From contig VXAI01000067.1 of assembly GCA_013399305.1 (NCBI GenBank), forward strand, positions 1,936,152 to 2,000,151: a DNA stretch of 64,000 nucleotides, read 5' to 3'. The stretch comes from Rostratula benghalensis (lineage: Eukaryota > Chordata > Aves > Charadriiformes > Rostratulidae). Made by a program: the position numbers and the translations under genes. Every line of letters starts with the position of its first letter. Position 1 is the first letter of the stretch. A model generated the notes under the pieces. It saw only the letters and a program-made list of their open reading frames with translations, did no database searches and was not told the DNA's origin. This document shows, one piece after another, positions 12,101-24,000 of this stretch.

Positions 12101-15100
12101 TTTCTGCACAGTCCCACTTTTTCTCTGACTTTTCAGCTGGTCCTGGGCACTTGCTATGCTACAAGAGTATATACATTCCTTCCCTGTTTCCTTACAGCAC
12201 ATACTCTCACACTACAAGGCTCCTTCCTGTCCAGACAAACCCGCCATAGGAGCTCAACAGTACTGAATTTGAATACTGTCCTGATGAATTCTGATGGGTC
12301 GGATGAGCTGTTGATATTCTTTGGAGAAAAAAAAATTGATTTGCAACAGTACATTGAGATATAAGCTTCAATACAGAAAACAGTAACTGTGTGCCTATAA
12401 TTTCACTGATTACAGAACACAGCTTGCAGCTCTCTAAATTACAGTTTACAGAGATGGTATCCTGAATCTTTTAATCTCTGTGCTTCTTTCTAAGCATCCG
12501 TTCATGACTTCTCCCTCCACAGCAGAATATAAATTTTGCAGTACTGCTTTTTTATAATCTAAGATCCTCTATAGTACTGAAGTATACAGAAAATTATTTT
12601 TCATTAAAAGGCACGTTCTTAGGGTAGGTCACTCTCTATGGGAGGCTCAGCTAGTTTCAGTCTGTCAGAGCCCTATACTGTTCTACTACTTTTGATTTAG
12701 TCAGGTGAATCTCAATCTAGTAATTATCATGCAATCTAATAAGTATCATACAAAAATATTTGGTGCCTTACAACAGCATGAATTTAATAGCAGTATTGTT
12801 CAATTATGAATTAAGAAACTAAAAAGAGATGACTAACCGTGCATTTGGCCACATCAAAAACCACAGTCAAGGAATGTTAAAAACAGCCAAGGAACCCAAC
12901 CTGTATTTCCTTATTCAAAACACAAAATACAGTACTGTTCTAAGGTTATTGTAACACATGCTGTTCATACAAATATTGCTCTTCTACAAATGCATTTACT
13001 CTGTAAAAAGACAAGGCAGTAGTATTAAAAATAAAGCTCTCCTTTCTCTTTTACTTGAAACTACAATGTACAAATCAAAGCAAACACTTTCTGTGTTTTG
13101 ACAGCTACATTTTTTGTTTTTTAAGATTGTATCCCTGCTTTCCCTTTCCCTGCCCGGAAAGACTTTTATCAGAAAATACAGATTCGGTATTCCATGCTTC
13201 ACTCATCACTTGTGGTAGCCAAATAAATTACAAAGTGACACCAATCCAAATAGCTTGCAAAATGTGAATGCATTGGTAGAAATTTCTTGTCTCCTAAGGC
13301 AAAATTTCTATCTTCCTTCTCAGTTTAAATAACTGAGATGATTATGGATTTTACACTTTCTCTTAACCATAAAGCAATGCTACTACCAAAATACATAGTT
13401 GTGTCTTCCTTCTACCATCTATCCAGCCTCTACATTGTTCCTTCTTTTCTCCCCCTATTTAAAAAAAACCAAAGCAACCAAAAAAAACACCAACCAAAAA
13501 AACATAAGCCCCCTAAACCTTTATGTACCAAACCAAATCAAAGCAAATTCTAGAAACATTTCTGTACGTGCCTTTCTTGAGGCGCATACTCACTTTCAAA
13601 TGTCCACAGGTTAGATATAGACAGCTTCCTCTCACCTCATCAAGATCCTGGACTGAACTGCTTACAGTGGCTCAAAGATAACACTTCAGTAAGAAGCTTC
13701 AGTACCTTTTAATAAATTTTCTGCCATTTTTTTTTTTCAGGCAATTCTCTTAACACCTTCTACAAGCTATTACAGACCCCTACTAAATGTACTAACTGCC
13801 ATAACGACCTTTTTTCCCCTTGAGGAAATTATCAAGGCTACCAAGGAACAATAGTTTATAGTGAAAGATGTTTGTATTTGAACAGGAGACCATCTCCACT
13901 AAATGACTTCTTATATTTGTGCTATCACATTGCTGAGTTCTGACACAAAGAAACAAAATACAAAGCTTTCCACTGTCCAACACAAAACAGAAATACTACT
14001 CAGATTTCAAAGCTACACTAATTTTTAAGTTATGTGGGCACATATCTGAAACGATCGTAAAGCAGTTCATGGTAGAGGCTATTCATCACAGAAAAAGAGA
14101 TTCTTTCTTACAGGTCCCCAGTCCTATATTTTGGTTTCAGACAGCCAGTCACATCTTCACACACATCACCCAGCTGAAGACCTTCTGGTGAGTTAAAACC
14201 AGGAGAGCTTTTAACAGCACCTAGAACTATTTGAAGACCTTTTCTTTCAGCAGCAAATGAGAATTCACCATATACTCTTCAGCAAGATTTCTTTTTAAAA
14301 TCTGTTTTATCAGAGCTTTGTGTAACAAAGTTCAATTAAGTTTAGATGCATTGTTTCAATTTTAAGGCTTATTCAGTCTCTAGGCTCAATTAAGTCCTTG
14401 GTTTTCCACTGAGAATAATTTTAGAGTTTTCAATTATTTTATCATAGTTTCCTAAATACATCCCCAAACAACATTCATTACAACATGAAAACCAAATAAG
14501 GATAAGATTTTAATAAAACATGAAAAAAAGCTTACATGCTGGTAAATTACTCCATCCCAAGTAGTAACACATACCAGTCACACAGTCAGACACAGCCCTG
14601 TTGCTTTCTGACTTTCCTAGTGCTCTCTTTGCTTCCTATACAGAGGCAGAACCATTCCCACCACCCATCTGCTTATTAAATACACTCATTAACTTAGCAT
14701 CTGTAGCTTGTTACCACAGCTCCTGCTACAACAGCAAAGCAGGTTCTTGTTCTAAACTATCTAAGATTTTAACTTTCTCACTCATTCTATCATTGGCTCA
14801 AGCCAATGATTCAAGCAGAGTAAGTAGCAGCAGCTGTAGGATATTCAATGGCATCACTTACTAAAGCAACTGATCTACAACGTTTCAGGAATGTCTTGAA
14901 AGATACAAACCAGATTGTTACAGGGTTCTACTCTTACTATACTGTTTACCTCCTTGACTAGAGAAAACAAAAACAAAAAAAATCAAAACCAAACACTCTA
15001 TGATGGTGGGTTTTTGTAATAAAAAAGGATGCATTTCTCCAAGCAGATACAAATTTTTCTTTTTCAAATGCCTATTTAAATTCATCCCAAACTGTAGATA

Positions 15101-16614
15101 TTTATAAGTTATTTTCATAAATTTAAATAATAAAATAAAATAGCAATAAATGTTAAAAATACAATTTGAGAAAAAGCAACTCATTAAGAAAATAAGAGTT
15201 TTGTTTTGAGAGTGTAAAAAAATGATGTAGATTGCAGGCCTAAGAAAAATTTTTTTCTTATGTGTGGCTTTTACCAATCCTGTGGTAAAATCCTGCCTGC
15301 CCTAACAGATAACTTTAACACACCTGAACAGCCCAAAGAAAAATGCAGGGTCCAAACACAATCTTAAGATAACTGACTTAATAGTGTTACACCCATTAGG
15401 ATAGTTATGCCACAAGACTCCCTACGTGGCTCTTCTAGAAAATTAAATTAAATCCTTTATTTTGAAAGGAAAAAAAAAATATTATATTTAAGTTTCTTTT
15501 GTAGGTAGTTGTACTTTGTTCTGCATAGGAGATGCTCCAGGATTTTAAAAGAAAGTAATATAGTAATGCACACTTTAAATCAGACAAATCCTCAAATCTA
15601 AAAGAATAAAACATCACTTGTTTTACATCCCATAGATAAAGCCACCTATTGTCAATTATCTTTAAATAGAACACATTTATCACAGTGGAGTGTTCTAGTA
15701 TAATAAGAATTCCAGAATTCCTCATATTCCAGTTATGTGGCCAGGGAACTGCTCAGTCACTCAACTTTCTGGGAATAACTTACAAAAGCTGTTATTTACA
15801 GATTAGGCATATGCTAAAATAGGCATTTACTTCTGTCAGGATATCACAATTGCTCACTGAATAGTATGACCAACACAGAAAAGTGGAACACAGGAGGCAA
15901 CAAAGACACCCTAATTTGCCGTGGCTGCACCCATTTTCAATAAAATGCACGTACATTGATGTTTTGGAGGCTACAGCCTGACATTAACTTCCCTTGAAAT
16001 ATTTGCATATTCATTTGCTCTTGTTCATTAAAATTAGCCATGGAAAGCTTTTACACACAGAAAAGACATTCTTCAAAGTTTTAAAAACAAATTACAAAGT
16101 TTGCAAGAGGCCTACAGTAGTTATTTTGGAGTCGATTTATTATTATGTTACATTTGCCTTTAGCTTTCCTTATCCTCCACTTTCAAAGTGTTAGAACTCA
16201 CTTCCCTCCACACCCACTGCCTGTGTTACAAGGCTGCTAGTTCTAATTTCTGTCACTCAGGTGCGGCATCCTTGCTCCTTTGCACATCACTAGGCTACAG
16301 AGAAGCCGTCTTGACAAGCCCATGGCAGGGGCAGAGCTAGAAGTCTGTGAACAAGCCACTCATACAGTTTCTGCTCTAAATCAGACCTCATTTTTTCCCT
16401 GAGAAGCCAGAATTTCTCCTTTAATTACAGTCACTCACCAGAAGAGTACTTGACACAGAAGTGTTCCACAAAACAATAGAAATATTAAGCAATACTTACT
16501 GAACTGATGCTCCAGCTACTTGAAGTCTTCCGTTGTGAAGGCAGCCCTGGACTGAGTGCTAACCATGCCTTTTGAACTTCATTCCCAGAATACCCAGAGG
16601 AACAGCATCCTATG
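9191..16614. other. Gene-free AT-rich unique sequence
   Basis: No gene recognised. The longest open frames (119 codons on the minus strand at 14918-15277 and 96 codons at 15435-15725) are rich in Phe, Ile, Lys and Asn, as expected for translated AT-rich noncoding DNA, and carry no motif. A strong isolated polypyrimidine/AG acceptor-like site sits at about 13726-13740 without a matching donor. A faint 18-base resemblance to a CR1 3' end at about 10730-10748 is too short to call. The only distinct structure is the CCAAT palindrome at 14789-14810. Confidence 0.6.
14789..14810. promoter_or_regulatory. Perfect inverted repeat with facing CCAAT boxes
   Basis: Two 10-base arms, ATCATTGGCT and AGCCAATGAT, are exact reverse complements around a 2-base centre. 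Each arm contains a CCAAT pentamer (ATTGG at 14792-14796, CCAAT at 14803-14807), the core recognised by NF-Y. Seen in sequence: the palindrome. Inference only: any binding. No promoter elements, CpG cluster or transcript evidence accompany it, and a perfect arm pair of this size can arise by chance in 64 kb. Confidence 0.3.
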
Positions 16615-17099
16615 CAGAGTTGTCCGACAACCCAGTTTTTGCAAGGTTCATCACCACAGTTGTAGTGTAGGACTTTTTCAGGATTTTTTGCCATTTCCTT
16701 GTATCTAAAAATTCGCCTTCTTTATAAACAGGGTTGTGGCAGGCAGATGGCTCTGCGTTTGGGGCTCTAACCAAGAGTATCAGAAGCCCTGACAAGAAAT
16801 GTCTAGATCTTCAAAGCAGTGAAATATATCCAAGAAATTCCAGACCTCTGGGTTGTATTTGTCTCCTCTTACCAATACAACATAGTCCAGTGTGTCTGCA
16901 GGTGAGAAGACTGCAGCTGCTGAACCATACACCTTGCAGTGCTTGTTCCAGGTACTTCTCCGGGATGCAGCTGTGCTCATCTGGCTGACGTTGGGATAAC
17001 AGTGCAGAACTGAAAAGCAAAGATGGGTAAGAGTCCTTATCAGCACCACTGCTGGCAATGAAGTAGGTAGGACAGAGCTACAGGAAGGATGGCAAACAT
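16615..17099 (-). pseudogene. Beta-microseminoprotein (MSMB/PSP94)-like relic
   Basis: MSMB proteins are small secreted cysteine-rich proteins of mucosal and reproductive secretions. Reading the minus strand, an ATG at 17099 opens a hydrophobic stretch (MFAILPVALSYLLHC) like a signal peptide. After a good acceptor (CTTTTCAG), 17009-16873 starts FCTVIP, as in the family's first Cys block (Cys-x-x-Ile-Pro). It then meets a stop and, in a shifted frame, gives Cys-x13-Trp-x3-Cys-x4-Cys-x5-CysCys, ending at a TTG|GTAAGA donor. The human protein has Cys-x13-Trp-x4-Cys-x4-Cys-x6-CysCys. A second block, from 16788 or 16766, reads LVRAPNAEPSACHNPVYKEGEF and, after a shift in a T-run, RYKEMAKNPEK. This resembles the C-terminal half (LVSTP..., Cys-x8-Cys-x-Tyr..., DPKK). 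Two family cysteines are replaced (Leu, Phe), at least two frameshifts are needed, and the putative introns (about 50 and 84-106 bp) are unusually short. I infer a decayed paralogue. A chance resemblance cannot be excluded without a search. Confidence 0.5.
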
Positions 17100-20000
17100 A
17101 GAAAGGTGGAATTAGAGGATTAGCTGTGCAGGAGTTCTCGAGTCACGTCGCACAACATGCAGCTATGCTGCAATGAGGTCGCAAATTGATCAGCTAGAAA
17201 AGCAGATGATGAGTGACACAATTACACAACAAGAAACCGTGCAGGGTTTATAGGCCCATGCTGCGTTTATTGGTATGAAAGGGTCTAATGTACAAACCTG
17301 AACAAGTACTTAACAACTGCTGCAAGCATACTTCCTAAACAACCTGGAGTAGAGGGATCAGGCAATTCGATGCTCTTGAGCACACACTGCTGTGTTTATG
17401 CACCTTCAGATTAGTACGAGCATGAATAGGATTCATACAAAGAAGAAACCAACAGTGTCACAAGATTGGTCTGGAGTACAAGTTTTGATATCTATTCTGT
17501 GTATACATTTGTATAGTATTACCGGTGTTATTTCCCTACATCCTTCCTTAGGTCACCTAGATGTAATTTATTACATCACTATCTACTTCTAGAGGGCTCA
17601 ATAGTGTCGTTTAAATGACGTTGCATTGTTATGGTTTAGAGTTGTCTACATCTGGATTAATTACTTACCAATAGCTATATGATTCCCACTATAACCTACT
17701 TGATGTGTTAAAATAATGAATAAGTAATTCTGCAGACACTTCTTATTGTTAGAAGTCTGACTCAAGCTGAAATGATATATTCTAATGGTTTCATACACGT
17801 GTCAGTAGAGCTTAGCCTGAAAAACATTATTATCTTTATTAACACTTGCTAAGATTTTGCTTGTAGGACAGATCTGCTGCAGCACTGTACAATGGGCTCT
17901 GAGCTGAAACTCCTCACTAATACATCTGAAGAAGCTATTAAATAAGCCATGTTGGCAGCCTGTGCATTCATCTTCGTCAATTACATTTTTTCATTTATAG
18001 TATTTTTAGGCTTAGTTTAGTCAGTATGACTACACAGAACACACATTTAGATGCAACATAATTAACTGAAGACATGCTGTTGCACAAGAAGGGTGACAGT
18101 TGACCTAGCTTTAACCTCTCATGCCTTTGAAGGCTAAATTAGTTCTGTGAAATTTGTTGAAGGCACAGCATTGTAATCATGCTTGACTTGGAAATTAGCC
18201 AGATATCCTCCACAACTTCACAGCAGTTTAGTACAAATGTGTGCCCCAATTTCACATGACTGGATAGCAATACAAGGATTATACACTCTCCAATCACTAG
18301 CTTTTCCTTTAAGTAGATGACATTACCATTATCCTCCACGCTATAACAGTAATTAAAAAGAAAGTTCATCTAAACTCTCTATTTAATAATTTTTCTATAT
18401 GAATAGTACATGTTATTGCGTCCTTCAAGACAGAAGTTGACAAGAAAAACTCACAAGGCTATCATCACCTAGTACTAATGGTTCATGACTCATCTCTAAG
18501 CCATAATGACACCACGGGTAAGTCCTCTATATGCATCATTAGAATATTTTTCCAATTAGATGAAAAGCAATCTGAGTTTAGTCACCAATACAGGGGCATG
18601 CTAAAACATTAGCAGCTGCCAGGAAACAAACTTTAAAAAAAACATCATCACAGAAATTACAATTTACCAAAATATCGACAGTATAGCCTTTGTTCTGCCA
18701 ACATTTCAAATGCTCTCAGTTCACCACCATACGATGGGATGCTGTACTGACTGCTAAACAGTGAATAACCTGGAATATTACAACAGAAGATCTTCTGAAA
18801 AATTATTTATTAGGATCCAAAATTACTGAGATCCCTGTGGAACATCTGCTTATCTGCATTGTCTGCATTAAAAGTTGCTGGGTTACAAAACATAACTCCT
18901 TAGAACTACCATTACCTTTCTTAGAATCATTTCATTTGGCTATTCTTAGAGTTAACAGGTTCACTAGATTCCCAAGAAGATATTTATGATGGGAAGGCGT
19001 TAAGTCAGCCAGACCCTTCTGTAGATCTTTCTCACACAGCAAGCATACAAACAATCCTACAGTGTTTTTAAACCTTCAAAGAAACAAAACAAAAAGTGTG
19101 CTAAGTGAATTAGAACTTAATTGATTTAAGATGTTAAATAGTTAAATATTAAAGCAAGTAGAGAAGGTAGCATAAAAGTTTCCTCTTTTCCTCTAGGCTT
19201 TGAAACCTCAGTATTCAAAAGAAAGTGAGGTTGAGATTTGTCCATATGAAGTCATTACATCATAAATCCTTTTTATAGGATCTTATGACTGTCCTCGATC
19301 ACTTCAGTGTGCATACACCCTCGACACTTCCTAGGGAAAGAGTGTCTTTTCCCTTCTACAGCTATAAAACTGCAGCACAAGATGTAGTAACTTGCCCATA
19401 GCAACTGAAAAACCTTTGCAACCAAGCTGCACGTTGCCTTAAACAAACCTGTTGACTTGCTCCTGAACACAATTAGGAAGGGAGATGAAATGCCACTGCT
19501 AATTGAAGTCACACCTTGATTTTTCATTTTTAACTTACTTGGGGTAATTTATCCATAGAATATGTTCAATAATATATAATAAATAGACTTTTATAAAATT
19601 AACAATGCCTTTGTTCCTGTGTTATCCTGTTCCCTTCACTGCAGTGAGAAGTTGACCAGTGATACCCAATCAAGAAAAACCTAGCAAGCACGTGGGGTTG
19701 TATTGTGCAGATCTCCTGAAGTCACAGAGTGAATTAGACAGGCCTATTATTAACAATTAGCCACTTATTGTAAATTCTAGCTGACACATCTCATTAAATA
19801 TAGGCCAAAATAGACTTTGGTGATCGAACCTCATTTTTAATAGCTTTTCCCAGCATTCTGCCAATTGTTGTCAGGAAGCTGAAAATTACTCCTACCACTA
19901 GGATGCCCACTTTATTCTTGCTGACTGCTGAGAAATTTCAAAAGGCTGCCCTGCCTCCTCTGTGCCTGATAAAGGGTAAAGCCCAACCATGTGCTGATGA

Positions 20001-20780
20001 TGGCAATAGGCTTTTAAAAACCCCTCAGCAGTCAGCATGAAGGGAAGGGGAGCAGGGGGTAAAAGGAAAAATATTTTCCATTGTCGTTTCTTCTACATAA
20101 GCTCCCAGAGTGGCTTATGACATCGACTGCCCCCTTCCAACACCCAATTAGATGTGCAAAAGTGGGACTGAACAGCTGGTCTGGTATCCAGAATTTAAAT
20201 GGCATCTTATTGTTGAAATGTCCGCAATTACACTCCACCCTCACAACCAACCAAAAATAAATAAAGTCATTTTTTCATAAATATCAAACTTCTGCAAAGA
20301 TGCTCTTTTATACCTTTTTTTTTTTCTTCTTTCTCCCAAGCCAGTTTCCCACACAGAGCAGGGATTCTGGCTGTATTTAATTGGAAGCAAGGAATTGTAG
20401 GGAAATATAGTTTACCTTGTGGTGTCCTCTGTAAGTATATCCTGTGATCTTAAGACCTCACTACTCAAAGATTATCATAGCTCCAGTAATCTCTTCAGTT
20501 TAAGTGTTTCCCACCTCTGAGTAAGTACCAGAGCCGAACTTGAGTCCTCTGGCTTAGTGCTCGGTTTCAGCAATTATTTTAGAGGCTACAATTGAACAGA
20601 TCACAACACACAGAATGCAGCATTTCAAGAAAAAGCACTTGTTAGACTCTCTACATATAGAATCAGATGATCCTCTTTAACTTGTCAAAATTTTAGAGTT
20701 CCTTCTTTGACCTTAAACTTTTTCATGAAAAGTACCCATGGTTAAGAATCTTTTGTACAATGAGCATAGGCAAAACATAA
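17100..20780. other. Gene-free unique sequence
   Basis: No gene or recognisable transposon. The first few hundred bases upstream (on the minus strand) of the MSMB-like relic show no TATA box or CpG cluster that I would call a promoter. The stretch at about 19750-20270 looks less AT-rich and more complex than its surroundings, and a SOX-like inverted motif lies nearby at 19601-19616. That could mean a conserved noncoding element, but only comparison with other birds would show it. Confidence 0.5.
19601..19616. promoter_or_regulatory. SOX-like inverted dimer motif
   Basis: The sequence AACAAT-GCC-TTTGTT places two SOX HMG-box core sites head to head with a 3-base spacer, close to the arrangement known for SOXE dimers (AACAAT, 3-5 bases, ATTGTT). 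The second half-site differs from the ideal by one base. The motif is seen directly; function is pure inference, since such degenerate AT-rich motifs recur by chance. Confidence 0.2.
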
Positions 20781-21010
20781 GGATCATGGGATTATTTAGG
20801 CTGGAAAGAACCTCATCAGAAGGACCACAGTCCAATCTCCCTTTGAAAGCAGGGTCAACTGTGAGCTCAGACCAGTTGGTCAGGCCAGGTCTTGAAAAAG
20901 CCCAGGAACCCACACAATCTTCAGGCAACGTGTTCCAATGCTTGACTGTCCTCAAAGTGAAAAGGTTTTCCTTATATGCAGTTGAAATCAATCTGTTTCA
21001 ACTTTCAACT
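20781..21010 (-). mobile_element. Diverged CR1 LINE 3' fragment
   Basis: The plus strand carries the reverse complement of a CR1 3' end. Landmarks are GGATCATGGGATTATTTAGG then CTGGAAAGAACCTCATCAGA at the element's 3' terminus, AGTCCAATCTCCCTTTGAAA, GGTCAGGCCAGGTCTTGAAA, CTTCAGGCAACGTGTTCCAATGC, GACTGTCCTCAAAGTGAAAAGG, TTTTCCTTATATGCAGTTGAAATC and a final TCTGTTTCAACTTTCAACT. Order and spacing follow the usual CR1 tail (hairpin region then microsatellite-like end), but it is well diverged. The 5' end is truncated, as is typical of CR1, and no coding capacity remains. Open frames across it on both strands (20713-20991 minus and 20738-21013 plus) are by-products of the element and not genes. 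Confidence 0.85.
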
Positions 21011-24000
21011 TAGGTAGACATGTATTATACATCTGAAAAGAGGCTGATGAAGCAGCTAAGTATCCAGATAGGTCAGCATGACTGACATGCCAAATAGAGA
21101 GGGTTATAGCCATGATCCTATACAACTTACCAAACTTAATTATAAAGGTCCAATGCCCTCTGCCTCCCACTCCTTACAGTTTGTAGTTATTGTCTGTGTA
21201 AGTCCCCAGTAAGGTCAATAATGTATTGATCCCTATCCATCTTACCTTCCAAATGTGCTGTTTTGCTCATATGTTTGCAAAATTGCTCATTTGGCAAGTA
21301 CATTCAATAGTTGCCTGCATCCTCCCATTGGTCTGAGAAAAAAACTTTGGCAAACAATTCCGGATCTATAAAAAATAAACTGAAACACAAACCCATTGCA
21401 TTAATAAGCCTGAGGTCTTTTTCCAGTTAGGCTACTACCATATTTAAAAATCAATAACTAAATATTTTGAGAGAGATGAGAATTTAGTTTAGACTGCAAT
21501 CCAGTCCACTGAATGGAGAAATTAGGAATAAAGCTTCAGAAGCATCACACATTTTGCTTTGCAAGTAATTCAAGTGTGAAAGTGGAGTCACTGTTCTGGG
21601 TTCCCTTACACTTGATTCAGCCAAGACCTTTTAATGATGCATTTAATTTTCAAGAGGTAAATGTGACTTTCTCATGGGAAACTTTCTTTACAGTACTTCT
21701 TTAGCAATCTAATGAAACCATCTTTCTTATCTAAACAGAAAATATTCTCATCAAGAAATCTGCAACAGAGATTGGCTATTGCAGAACTTCCAAGTTTCCT
21801 CTGGGATACGTTTTCCACGAGGATTCCTGCCTTTTAATTAACACCTTGGTGTCTGAGACCAAACACTGCATCTTCATTCCATTTCCTGCTCATTCTTGAG
21901 ACAGACATTAATTTCTGTTAAGAGGTGCACTTCTATCAGAAAAATTGGAATAATCACAGGAAATATATACGGTCATTAGTTTCCTGTAATGAAACTTAAG
22001 GACACTGCTTTTTTTGATTCTCAGCTTCAGAATCAGAAGTGGTAAAACTAGCAAAGACTTAGTAAGTCACACACAAAGCGTTCTAATGTCCTGCCAATGC
22101 ATAATGCTCATGTCCTGTATTGCTTTTCTCAATCTATTCCAAAATAGAGATGTCTAAAAAACATGCATACTGAAAGGAAAAAAAAAATCTTTCAAATTGC
22201 CTCTGCCTCTATAACTAGGGTCTTGCACTTTGTATGCTGTGGGGTGTAATCATTGCTACCAATAGCTCCTACCTACACAGCTGGGCAGAAGGCAATGCTG
22301 GACTGCTGAGAAGGCTGACAGAGGCACCCTACATACTCCAGCTGCTGGGGAATCCTAACGCTTTGCCTTAAAAGGAAAGACAGTGAAGAAAAACAGTAAC
22401 ATCAACTCTGTTTGATTTCCTGTATTTCGTTGGATTCTTAAAAATAAGACTGATGGAGTAGGCCAGGATTTTTTTTTTTAATATGCCTTTTTTCAGAAAA
22501 CAAAGAATTCAGAGAAAAACTGTCTAAACTTACTGGAAAACAAACCCAGACATTCTGCCATATGGAAAGATTCTCATATTCTCTAATCTGATTCACATGG
22601 GCTATTTAGGTAATTAACTAAAGCTGTTTAAAGGAAGGTGAAGAGGGAATATCAGAAAAGGAAGCCAAGCAGATCTTCACAAATATAGCAGCTACAGCAT
22701 GCTTTCTACAATCACCAAAGGAGACATTATGAGAATGATGATCAGGATAAAAGAAGGGTGGAGCTCAGGGGATAAAAGAAACTATTATTTCAACCTTATG
22801 TTGAGTTCTGGAACAGAGGGAAAGCTACATGACCTTTCCTGTACCATAGGAGATAGCTCCTCACCTTCATGAAGCTCTGCTATATACTAGGGCCAGGTAA
22901 CCCATCACCACAGCTCCCCAAACATGGCTGGAAAATGGCTGAGCCAGGATGGCACTCCTGGACAGAACATTTTTGCCATTATTTTTGCAACTGTAAAGAG
23001 TCACTCACTGCCTCAAAATTACTTCCTGGCTCCAGTTATCAAATGAACTATTGACATCTGCAGCCAGAAACACTTAAAAGAAATGATGGCCACCCACAAT
23101 CTCAAAGGATAAGGAGTAACTGTTGTACTGAATTTGAAAATAGAAACCTTAAATTACTATTTTCTTAATGGGATGATGTTTGGGACCAGGCCAAGCTGAG
23201 AGAACCATAAGGATCTTCAGACCAAGCACTAATTAACAGAAGTAATTCTTTTCTTCAATATAAAAGAGGTCTTGAACAGCCTTCCTGAGCTCCATCAGCA
23301 GAGCCCTATATGTGGTATTGTTCTCTGAACAAGGAAGTGAACTAAGGTTTCTAATTTCTTGACTAACTTCATTTAAAGAAAGAATGAAACTGGTGCCAAA
23401 AAGCAATCAATGGATCTTCAGTCAGACAAAACACTTAAGGTCACAATTTGAATCCAGTCACTTGTGTTTAAAGTTATGAATGTGTTTAAGTGCCTTGCTG
23501 GATGATGGCCCAATTACCTCTTTTTTGGACTAGCGTCTAGCTAAATCTAACAAATAAATGGAGTTATACTTGAGAATTAAAAGTTTATTTAATTATAAGC
23601 TCCCAAACCCTGATTTCCTCTTTATTTGCAGCCACACATATTGTCTTGGAAAGTGTCCTTCTTCTATAATGGTATTTGGAATATCCTCTTCAGAAGACAG
23701 GCAGCCTGGGTTCACCTGCCTAAAAATGGCCCAAAATCTTGCAGTACTGGGAAATATGTCATCAAGAGTTCTAACAAGTCAATAACAAATTAAGGTTTAG
23801 AACATTCATTATATTTTCTAGAATTGATAAAAAACCCAGGAACCCGGCCAAAGTGCTTGCTTTCAAATCTTGCTAAATAGATTAAGAGATATTGTCAGAA
23901 AGCTGTGATGAATTTTTCTACTCTTTCTATAACCTCTTAAGTGTTTATCAACAGAACTCATTTAGCTATACTGACTACAACTTTTAGGAACTTTCCTTAA

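Noticed and set aside
14918..15277. 119-codon minus-strand open frame
   Set aside because: Its composition (Phe, Ile, Lys, Asn, Tyr) is what AT-rich noncoding DNA gives when translated. There are no recognisable domains.
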